Source of the DNA: Burkholderiales bacterium
GTDB taxonomy: Bacteria; Pseudomonadota; Gammaproteobacteria; Burkholderiales; Usitatibacteraceae
Length of the DNA: 8,790 nucleotides
NCBI GenBank assembly: GCA_017880705.1
Contig: JADGRS010000112.1
Location: 1 to 8,790, forward strand
Reading direction: 5' to 3'
Position numbers and translations under genes: made by a program. Below are positions 1 to 5,727 of this stretch, piece by piece. Position 1 is the stretch's first letter. Every line of letters begins with the position of its first letter. Below the pieces are notes generated by a model. The model was given only the letters and a program-made list of their open reading frames with translations. It made no database searches and had not been told where the DNA came from.

Positions 1-496
1 GGATCGCGACGCCGCCGCAGGAAATGGGCCAGTTGATGCGCCCCGGAACGAACTTGGTGGGCCCGTTCGGATTGGAGCCGAGGGAGTAGACGGGAAATCC
101 GAGCTCGAGAAGCTCCTCCGTGTCGCGATGCGCCGCGTCGAGAATCACGCCGCCGAGGCCCAGTTTCGCGCACGCGTTGATCATGATCGAGCCCATCAGG
201 GCGCAGGTGCGGTCGGCCTTTCCATCGACGACCAGGATGTCGCCGGGCTTCGCCATCGTGATCGCGGCGTGGATCATCAGGTTGTCCCCGGGCCGCACCT
301 CGATGGTGAACGCGGGGCCGGCCATGCGCATCGAGCGCGCCAGCGGCTGGATACGCGCGTCAAGCGTGCCGCGCCGGCCGGCGACGTCGGCGAGGATCGA
401 CGCCGCATAGCCCGAGGCCTTCTTCACGATGTCGGCGGAAACGCGCTCGAAATCGCGGCGAATGTCGGCAAGGGGCGGCGTGGTCTTGTCGTTCAT
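1..496 (-). CDS. RraA-family aldolase (4-carboxy-4-hydroxy-2-oxoadipate / HMG aldolase-like), 3' end cut by window
   Basis: The first 165 residues are present; the C-terminus lies beyond base 1. The protein matches the RraA/LigK/HMG-aldolase fold. A region around residues 58-92 (GPAFTIEV, then NLMIHAAI, then KPGDILVVDG) is followed by the family signature GGVILDAAHRDTEEL at 115-129. Arg124 and Asp125 of that signature correspond to the pair that binds pyruvate and the divalent metal in the class II HMG/CHA aldolases. Such enzymes cleave 4-carboxy-4-hydroxy-2-oxoadipate to pyruvate and oxaloacetate. Placement directly after LigJ, whose product is that compound, makes a LigK-like role likely. 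It could instead be a general oxaloacetate decarboxylase or another RraA paralogue, since this family is often over-annotated. The ATG at 496 is supported by a strong Shine-Dalgarno 5 bases upstream. It starts 11 bases after the ligJ stop and is the last gene of the operon visible here. Confidence 0.85.
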   Translation of the reverse strand, partial: MNDKTTPPLADIRRDFERVSADIVKKASGYAASILADVAGRRGTLDARIQPLARSMRMAGPAFTIEVRPGDNLMIHAAITMAKPGDILVVDGKADRTCALMGSIMINACAKLGLGGVILDAAHRDTEELLELGFPVYSLGSNPNGPTKFVPGRINWPISCGGVAI

Positions 497-500
497 CGAA

Positions 501-508
501 CCCTCCTT
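501..508 (-). promoter_or_regulatory. Strong ribosome binding site of the RraA-family gene
   Basis: On the minus strand this reads AAGGAGGG, a near-perfect anti-16S match, with five bases between the GGAGG core and the ATG at 496. It touches the ligJ stop codon (510-508), so ribosomes finishing ligJ sit on it. This fixes the start of the aldolase gene and suggests the two steps are expressed together. Confidence 0.8.
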
Positions 509-1545
509 CACTTTCGCCCCGGCTTGCCGCGCTGGGCGAGCCGGCGGTCGAGGCGCGGATACACGCGGCGCGCGTTGCCCTCGAAGATCCTGTAGCGATC
601 CTCGTCGCTCAATGCCTTCACCTGGTCCACGTATCGCTTGGTGTCGTCGAAATGGAATCCCGTCTCGGGATCGATTCCCTTCACGGCGCCGAGCATCTCG
701 GAGGCGAACAGCATGTTGTCGACGGGCACCACCTTCGTCATGAGCTCGATGCCGGGGTAATGATAGACGCAGGTGTCGAAGAAGACATTCTTCAGCAGGT
801 GCTCGCCGAGCGGCGGCTTCCTCATGTCCTGCGCGAGCCCCCGGTAGCGCCCCCAGTGGAACGGGACGGCCCCGCCGCCGTGCGGAATCACGAACTTGAG
901 GTCGGGGAAATCCTTGAAGAGGTTGCCCTGCAGCAGCTGCATGAACGCGGTGGTGTCGCCGTTGATATAGTGCGCGCCCGTGGCATGGACCGCCGGGTTG
1001 CACGACGACGTCACGTGGATCATCGCCGGCACCTCGAGCTCCACGAGCTTCTCGTAGATCGGATACCAGTAGCGATCGGTGAGCGGCGGGGACTTCCAGT
1101 AGCCGCCGGAGGGATCGGGGTTGAGGTTCACGCCCACGAATCCGAGCTCCTTCACGAGCCGCTCGAGCTCGGGGATCGAGCGCTCGATCGGCGCGCCGGG
1201 AAACTGCGGCAGCTGGCCGACGGGCGCGAAGTTGTCCGGCAGCAGCGTGCAGATGCGATGGATGAGATCGTTGCTCACCCGCGCCCATTGCTGGCCGACC
1301 TCTTCGGTGCCGACGTGATGCGCCATGCCGGAGGCGCGCGGGGAGAAGACGGTGAGGTCGCTGCCGCGCTCCTTCTGGAGCTTGAGCTGCGGCTCGACCG
1401 ATTTCACCAACGTCTCGTCGCCGATGCCGAGGTCGGTGGAGGCGGGCTTGCGCGAGGCGTCGGCGATGCCGGCGAGCTGCTTGTCGCGGAAGGCCTGGAG
1501 CGCTTGCGGCTCGGTGGTGTAGTGACCGTGGATGTCGATGATCAT
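508..1545 (-). CDS. ligJ: 4-oxalomesaconate hydratase (amidohydrolase superfamily)
   Basis: The 345-residue protein has the length and sequence of LigJ from the protocatechuate 4,5-cleavage pathway. It adds water to 4-oxalomesaconate, giving 4-carboxy-4-hydroxy-2-oxoadipate for the next gene's aldolase. It opens MIIDIHGHYTT, as LigJ does; His6 and His8 of HGH, His177 in MIHV and Glu283 in ASEM fit the zinc ligands of characterised LigJ (offset by one for the last two). His222 in the PHGGG motif is the conserved active-site histidine. Further family blocks are GSDLTVFSPR (61-70), NLNPDPSGG (140-148), TDRYWYPIYEKLVELE (156-171) and FEGNARRVYPRLD (321-333). The ATG overlaps the upstream hydrolase stop as ATGA, implying translational coupling. 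A longer in-frame extension upstream is a shadow of the hydrolase gene. It is the best-supported functional call in the operon. Confidence 0.93.
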   Translation of the reverse strand: MIIDIHGHYTTEPQALQAFRDKQLAGIADASRKPASTDLGIGDETLVKSVEPQLKLQKERGSDLTVFSPRASGMAHHVGTEEVGQQWARVSNDLIHRICTLLPDNFAPVGQLPQFPGAPIERSIPELERLVKELGFVGVNLNPDPSGGYWKSPPLTDRYWYPIYEKLVELEVPAMIHVTSSCNPAVHATGAHYINGDTTAFMQLLQGNLFKDFPDLKFVIPHGGGAVPFHWGRYRGLAQDMRKPPLGEHLLKNVFFDTCVYHYPGIELMTKVVPVDNMLFASEMLGAVKGIDPETGFHFDDTKRYVDQVKALSDEDRYRIFEGNARRVYPRLDRRLAQRGKPGRK

Positions 1546-2399
1546 CGGGCGGTGGCGTCCTCGAGGAATTTCAGGATCCGTGCGGGCGCATTGGCTTCGG
1601 TCTGCTCGGCGGCGGGCACGTCCCAGTATTCTGCACGCGGCAGGCACTCCTCGAGGTAGCGCGCGGCCGAAGTCGCGTGTGACTCGTCGCGGCCGGGGAC
1701 GACGAGCGCCGGAATGTCGAGGCGCAGCAGGTCTTCCGGCTCCGCGCCGGGCGCCGTATCGCGGTCGAGCAGGACGCGCGACATGCCGGCGACGATGAGC
1801 TTGTATCGTTCGGCATCCAGCTTGCCGTAGTCGGCGGCGAATGCCTTGTCGTTCTTGATGACCGAGGCCCAGGGACCGCCGCGCGGGTCGGCGCCGAAGG
1901 GCTTGCCGTCCCGGGCCACGAGGTCGATCACGGCCTGCAGGCCCTGTTGCTGCACGAACGCGAGGTGCTCGGCGAAACGCTGCTGTCCCTTGATGCGATA
2001 TTTCGCGCCGCCCACGGGCCACCAGAGGATCATGCTCATCGTCGATTGCGGATAAGCCGTCGCGAAGGCGATCGCGACGGAGCACCCCATGCAGCCGCCG
2101 ATGAGATGGGCGCGCTCGATCCCAAGATGGTCGAGAAGCCCGCGCCCCTGGGCGGCGAAGTCCCGCCAGGCGACGCGTTCGACGCGCCCTCCCGATTGCC
2201 CCGTCTCGCGCCGATCGTAGGCGATGCACATGTATTTCCTCGGCAGGTGCTCGAGGAGCTTCACGCGCGCGTACACGCCGAGCGACGACCACTTCTCGAC
2301 GGTCGCGTCGAATCCGCCGGGCGAGAACATGAGCAGCGGCGCTCCCGAGCCGGTCACCTCGTAGCGCGTCTCGATGCCGCCGATGGTCGCCGTGGGCAT
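1542..2399 (-). CDS. alpha/beta hydrolase with cysteine nucleophile
   Basis: This 285-residue alpha/beta-hydrolase-fold protein has no signal peptide and is probably cytoplasmic. The oxyanion region is around FSPGGFDA (25-32). The strand after the first crossover carries YDRRETGQSG (61-70). The nucleophile elbow reads H-L-I-G-G-C-M-G, putting Cys103 where most family members have Ser, as in dienelactone hydrolase. Asp238 (VVPGRDESH) is the likely acid. At the C-terminus, where GH normally supplies the catalytic histidine, the sequence is AAEQTEANAP (263-272), so no His is evident there. The start lies 4 bases after the PanB-like stop, and the stop overlaps the ligJ start, tying its product to LigJ's substrate. 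A lactonase, a C-C hydrolase or a thioesterase-like role are all possible; the substrate cannot be read from sequence. Confidence 0.88.
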   Translation of the reverse strand: MPTATIGGIETRYEVTGSGAPLLMFSPGGFDATVEKWSSLGVYARVKLLEHLPRKYMCIAYDRRETGQSGGRVERVAWRDFAAQGRGLLDHLGIERAHLIGGCMGCSVAIAFATAYPQSTMSMILWWPVGGAKYRIKGQQRFAEHLAFVQQQGLQAVIDLVARDGKPFGADPRGGPWASVIKNDKAFAADYGKLDAERYKLIVAGMSRVLLDRDTAPGAEPEDLLRLDIPALVVPGRDESHATSAARYLEECLPRAEYWDVPAAEQTEANAPARILKFLEDATAR

Positions 2400-2403
2400 C
2401 GCG

Positions 2404-3231
2404 TCACTTGGCCTTCACTGGGATGCCGCCCCTGATCTGGCGCGCGGCGCGCACGTCCGCGGCGAAGGCGCCGAGCGCATCGAGCGTGATCTGCGCGACA
2501 TTCGCATAGGTCTCGGGCCTGGCGTCGATCGCGCTCGCCGCGTAGCCGATCGCCGCGTGCGCCATGCGCATGCGCCCGTCGAGCCACGGCCCGCCGCCGA
2601 GCCCGCCGATCACGGGGATCTTCACCGCCGCCACGACCGCCGGCCCCGCGACCGGGCCCGAATGGGTGAAATCGAGGAGCGCGGCGCCGGCCGCCTCGAG
2701 GCGCTTCGCGTCGTCGACCAGCTTCGACGTCATCGCCGCGGGAAGGTGCATGTCCGGCTTCAGCATGTCGCTGTACTGGATGCCGAACGCGAGCGCGGTC
2801 TGCGGCGTCACGCCGAACTGCGCGAACACCGGGATGCCGGTCGCGACGACCGCGGCGACGGCTTCGGGAAAGTCGGCGGCGCCGTCGAGCTTGACGAGAT
2901 CGACGCACGCTTCCTTCACCAGGCGGATCGCGGCCTGCACCGCGGCCTCGGGGCTTTCCTGGAGCGGCCCGAAAGGAAAGTCGCAGCGCACGAGCGCCCG
3001 CTTCACGCCGCGGCGCACCGCCTTGGCGACGACGAGCATCTCGTCCAGCGTCACCTCGAGCGGGTTGGGATGGCCCCACAGGTTGATGCCCACCGTGTCT
3101 CCCACGGACACGATGTCGACGCCGGCGCGATCCGCGATCTGCGCGATCTGGTAGTCCCACGCGACGACGCCGACGATCTTCTTCCCGTCGCGCTTCATCT
3201 GCTGGAGCGCGGGGATCGTCACCTTCTCCAT
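2404..3231 (-). CDS. PanB-like (ketopantoate hydroxymethyltransferase family) protein, divergent active site
   Basis: The 275-residue protein aligns end to end with PanB of the PEP/pyruvate superfamily. It begins MEKVTIPALQQMKRDGKKI, matching the PanB N-terminus, and keeps Asp45 (VGDT), Asp84 (CDFPF) and Lys114 (VKLDG), the metal and substrate ligands. Other positions differ: the general-base Glu (E. coli Glu181, LLVLEC) becomes Thr189 in LLDFTH, Glu114 becomes Asp116, and the PanB His136 (GHLG) becomes Gln138 (AQFG). Ordinary ketopantoate synthesis is therefore doubtful. A lyase or aldolase acting on a 2-oxo acid of the catabolic pathway is a better guess, unproven. Start choice: the ATG at 3231 aligns with PanB and follows a purine-rich AGAAGAA. 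A GTG at 3264 overlapping the upstream stop would add 11 residues and is less likely. Confidence 0.87.
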   Translation of the reverse strand: MEKVTIPALQQMKRDGKKIVGVVAWDYQIAQIADRAGVDIVSVGDTVGINLWGHPNPLEVTLDEMLVVAKAVRRGVKRALVRCDFPFGPLQESPEAAVQAAIRLVKEACVDLVKLDGAADFPEAVAAVVATGIPVFAQFGVTPQTALAFGIQYSDMLKPDMHLPAAMTSKLVDDAKRLEAAGAALLDFTHSGPVAGPAVVAAVKIPVIGGLGGGPWLDGRMRMAHAAIGYAASAIDARPETYANVAQITLDALGAFAADVRAARQIRGGIPVKAK

Positions 3232-3260
3232 TTCTTCTTGTCCCTTGTCAGTGCCGATTA

Positions 3261-4208
3261 TCACCCCACGAGCGCGCGGGTACTCTTCGGGAAGAGGTCT
3301 TCCGCCGTGACCGGGTGGGTGAGAATTCCCTGCTCGAGCGCGCTCTGGATGAGCTCCTCGAGCATCCTGCGGTTGGGCTCGATGCCGTAGGGAAGCGGGT
3401 CCCCGCCGGTGATTTCCATCACGCGCTTGTGCATCTCGTCCACCGCGGTGGGATTGGGGATCCTGCCCGCCTTCAGGCGCTCGACGTATTGGCGCTTCGC
3501 CTCGGCGAACGCATCGAAGAGCCCGGCGGCGAGGTGGGGATGCTCCTCGAGGAGCTCGTCCTTCACCACCATCAGGTGATTGATCGGATAGTGGCCCGTC
3601 GCGCGCAGCGCATCGTACCCCGCCTCCTGCGGGCGCGCGATGAGCGGCTTCACGTCGGGATGATCGATGTCGACGCCGATCGCCGCGGCGAGCTCGCCCG
3701 AGGCGAGCATTTCGGCCATCTTCTTCCCCTTTTCGATCGGGACTACGTTGGCGGGTGGACGGTACTCGGCCACGTGCTCGTCGCCCGAGAGCACCCACGT
3801 GATCCGGGAAAGGTCGACCCCGTACTGATGCGCGAGGATGCTGCGCGCCCATAATCCCGTGGTCACCGTGTAACCGCGATTCACGCCGACTCGCCTGCCT
3901 TCGAGATCCTTCGGGTTCTCGATGCCGGACCTCACGTTGCGTTTGATGGCGCCGTGGTGGAACGCGCGCATGAGGAAGATCGGCAGGCCGGTGATGCGCT
4001 TGCCGTGCGCGCGCGCGGTGATGTAGGTCGTCATCGCCATCTCGGAGACGTCGAACTCGCGCTCGCGCACCATGCGCCGGAAGGCGTCGATGAGCGGCTC
4101 GACCTCGACGAAGTCGAATTCGAAGCCGCGCGGCTTCACGGCGCCGCTCTTGAGCGCCTCGTTGTCGCCCTGGGTGCGGGTGACGGTCTTCAACGTGAGC
4201 TCGGCCAT
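3261..4208 (-). CDS. 4,5-dihydroxyphthalate decarboxylase-like protein (periplasmic-binding-protein fold)
   Basis: The 315-residue protein resembles Pht5-type 4,5-dihydroxyphthalate decarboxylases, which share the type II periplasmic binding protein fold but are cytoplasmic enzymes. Family hallmarks are the opening LTLKTVTRT with GAVKPRGFEFDF (22-33), the block REFDVSEMAMTTY (50-62), RSGIENPKDLEGRRVGV (93-109), the tract GHYPINHLMVVK (205-216) and LPYGIEPNRRMLEEL (272-286). There is no signal peptide: the start is MAELTLK, with AAAGGA nine bases upstream of the ATG. A transport role is therefore unlikely. Pht5 converts 4,5-dihydroxyphthalate to protocatechuate. With a phthalate-dioxygenase-like gene in the same operon, a related aromatic ortho-dicarboxylate may be the substrate. 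Many distant members have no known function, so the exact reaction is uncertain. It sits between the small Cys-tailed gene (25-base gap) and the PanB-like gene (29-base gap). Confidence 0.85.
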   Translation of the reverse strand: MAELTLKTVTRTQGDNEALKSGAVKPRGFEFDFVEVEPLIDAFRRMVREREFDVSEMAMTTYITARAHGKRITGLPIFLMRAFHHGAIKRNVRSGIENPKDLEGRRVGVNRGYTVTTGLWARSILAHQYGVDLSRITWVLSGDEHVAEYRPPANVVPIEKGKKMAEMLASGELAAAIGVDIDHPDVKPLIARPQEAGYDALRATGHYPINHLMVVKDELLEEHPHLAAGLFDAFAEAKRQYVERLKAGRIPNPTAVDEMHKRVMEITGGDPLPYGIEPNRRMLEELIQSALEQGILTHPVTAEDLFPKSTRALVG

Positions 4209-4233
4209 GGATTCCTTTCCCGTCCCGGCGGAA

Positions 4234-4563
4234 TCAGCAGCACTCGCAGGCGATGTCGCCCGCGAGCGCGTCCTTCATCCACGACGGCGGCACATCCGCG
4301 TCGGAGACTTCCTCGACGGGCTTGAACACCTTGAAATGATGCCGCTCGCCGTCATCAGTCCAGAACGCGACGAGCGTCTCGGCGAGCGGAAATCCGGGGA
4401 GGTTGCACGCCGATTCCTGCAGCAGGATGGTTTGTCCTTCGCCGAGTCCGAAACGCACGCGCGTCCAGTCCTTCACGCGCTCGACGGCCTCGAGGTGCCC
4501 GGCTGTCCCGGGACGACCCGCGGGCCCCGCCTGCTCGCCGTCCGCATTCGTCCAAAGGTTCAT
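4234..4563 (-). CDS. Small conserved-looking protein of unknown function with C-terminal cysteine cluster
   Basis: I do not recognise a named family. The 109-residue product is soluble, with no membrane segment or signal peptide. It has a Gly/Pro-rich first 22 residues, then a compact core: EAVERVKDWTRVRFGL (25-40), LLQESACNLPGFPLAETLVAFW (47-68), and GERHHFKVFKPVEEV (72-86). It ends IACECC, giving Cys106, Cys108 and Cys109, with Cys53 and His75-His76 inside the core. The Cys-X-Cys-Cys tail could bind a metal or take part in redox or persulfide chemistry; that is inference. It starts 4 bases after the dehydrogenase stop and ends 25 bases before the decarboxylase-like gene. It is therefore very likely translated as part of the operon and may be an accessory or maturation protein for one of the enzymes. 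Confidence 0.8.
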   Translation of the reverse strand: MNLWTNADGEQAGPAGRPGTAGHLEAVERVKDWTRVRFGLGEGQTILLQESACNLPGFPLAETLVAFWTDDGERHHFKVFKPVEEVSDADVPPSWMKDALAGDIACECC

Positions 4564-4567
4564 CGCG

Positions 4568-5677
4568 CTACTTCCAGGGCAGGAGCGATGCGTGGATCAC
4601 GTCGGGCACGCCGTTGCCGCCGACCGATTTGATGGCGAGATCGACGTCCTTCAGCCCGAACGAATGCGTCGTCACCTTCTCGAGGGGAAAGCGCTTCGAC
4701 GCGAGCTGCCGCAGCGCGAGCTCGCAGGCCCTGTAGCTGTGTCCGCGCGCGCTCTTGAGGGTGATGAACTTCACCGTGACGCGCCCGATGGGGAAGTTGG
4801 GGAATTCCGCCATCTCGCCCTGGACGACCATGGTGCCGCCCTTGCGCTTCAACGCTTCGACGCCGAGAAGGATCGGGATGGTGCCCGCGCCCGCCGTGCA
4901 GTCGAGCACCACGTCCACGCCCTTGCCGCCGCCGGTGATCTCCTTGATGCGCGCGAGGGGATCTTCCTTGTCCACGTCGATCACGTGGTCCGCGCCCAGG
5001 GCCTTGGCCACCTCCAGGCGCGCCCCGTCCTTCGAGGTGCCCGTCACGATGATGAGGGAAGCGCCCGCCTGCTTGCAGATCACCGTCTGCGAAAGGCCCT
5101 GCTGCCCCGGCCCCTGGATGAGCACGGTCGAGTCGTAGCCCACGCCGCCGTCGAAGAGCGACCACTCGATGCCGTTCGCCATCGGCGTCACGAGGCCGGC
5201 GAGCTCCGGGCTCACGCCCGCCGGGACGTGATGCACGACGCAGTTCCACGGCAGGTACAAGTACTGCGCGAACCCGCCCCACAAGTGCGGGGGCTTGCGC
5301 GCGGAGGTGTAGCCGTAGCGGATCGCATCCGGGTTGTAGCGCCAGTCGGTGTTCTCGCAATGGCGATATTGGCCGAGGTGGCACCACTCGCACTTGCCGC
5401 ACGACACGTAGTGCTCGACGAAGACGAGGTCGCCTTCCTTGAATCCCTTGCGCCGCGTGAATTCGCGCCCCGCCTTGGCGATGTAGCCGATGTTCTCGTG
5501 CCCCATGATCACGGGCTCGCTCGACGGCGGCGTCTTGTAGAGCTTCACGTCCGTGCCGCAGATGCCGGCGACTTCCATCTTCATCAACGCGCTGTCCTCG
5601 GGAACGTCCGGCATCGGAAATTCCTGGAGCTCGGTCTTGCCCGGACCCGTGCGAACCGCGGCCAATACTTTTTCCAA
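4568..5677 (-). CDS. Zinc-dependent MDR alcohol/dihydrodiol dehydrogenase-like protein
   Basis: The product is a 369-residue medium-chain dehydrogenase/reductase, a usual length for this family. The catalytic zinc region is GICGTD (Cys40) with GHE (His60-Glu61). The structural zinc lobe has Cys93, Cys96, Cys99 and Cys107. The Rossmann motif is GPGQQG (189-194) after VLIQ. The third catalytic ligand position, often Glu in EPL, reads LVTPMANG here, so it is altered. It probably oxidises an alcohol or cis-dihydrodiol with NAD(P)+, consistent with acting after the Rieske oxygenase encoded just upstream. Phthalate 4,5-dihydrodiol is normally handled by a different (Gfo/Idh-type) enzyme. The start is TTG at 5677, not the longer reading: AAGGAG lies 7 bases upstream, and the family-like protein begins (M)EKVLAAVRTG. 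Upstream codons translate a hairpin. The stop is 4 bases before the next start. Confidence 0.9.
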   Translation of the reverse strand: MEKVLAAVRTGPGKTELQEFPMPDVPEDSALMKMEVAGICGTDVKLYKTPPSSEPVIMGHENIGYIAKAGREFTRRKGFKEGDLVFVEHYVSCGKCEWCHLGQYRHCENTDWRYNPDAIRYGYTSARKPPHLWGGFAQYLYLPWNCVVHHVPAGVSPELAGLVTPMANGIEWSLFDGGVGYDSTVLIQGPGQQGLSQTVICKQAGASLIIVTGTSKDGARLEVAKALGADHVIDVDKEDPLARIKEITGGGKGVDVVLDCTAGAGTIPILLGVEALKRKGGTMVVQGEMAEFPNFPIGRVTVKFITLKSARGHSYRACELALRQLASKRFPLEKVTTHSFGLKDVDLAIKSVGGNGVPDVIHASLLPWK

Positions 5678-5684
5678 CCTGAGG

Positions 5685-5690
5685 CTCCTT
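5685..5690 (-). promoter_or_regulatory. Ribosome binding site fixing a TTG start
   Basis: On the minus strand this is AAGGAG followed by seven bases (CCTCAGG) and TTG at 5677. It decides the dehydrogenase start in favour of TTG. The alternative TTG at 5719 lies upstream of the hairpin and would translate it as APAFAGASA. Confidence 0.75.
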
Positions 5691-5696
5691 GCCGAA

Positions 5697-5716
5697 GCCC
5701 CCGCGAAGGCGGGGGC
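5697..5716. repeat. REP-like GC-rich hairpin between oxygenase and dehydrogenase genes
   Basis: The top strand reads GCCCCCGC-GAAG-GCGGGGGC, a perfect 8-bp stem with a 4-base loop. It sits in the 50-base gap between the oxygenase stop (5728) and the dehydrogenase start. No T-run follows it on the minus strand, so it is not a classic terminator. The CCCGC-GAAG-GCGGG core resembles the short extragenic palindromes scattered through many proteobacterial genomes. It may stabilise the oxygenase mRNA end or dampen downstream expression; that is inference. Confidence 0.7.
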
Positions 5717-5727
5717 CAATCACACTT

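Noticed and set aside
652..1659. Long plus-strand open frame (335 codons) opposite ligJ
   Set aside because: It is an antisense shadow of a high-GC gene. The minus strand encodes a clear LigJ with all zinc ligands, and the plus-strand product is His/Arg/Ala/Glu-rich without any recognisable domain.
1546..2292. N-terminal extension of LigJ into the hydrolase gene (594-codon reading)
   Set aside because: The extension is Arg-rich, out-of-frame hydrolase sequence; true LigJ proteins begin at MIIDIHGHY.
3232..3852. N-terminal extension of the PanB-like protein (482-codon reading)
   Set aside because: It overlaps the decarboxylase-like gene in another frame; PanB proteins begin at the MEKVTI-like start.
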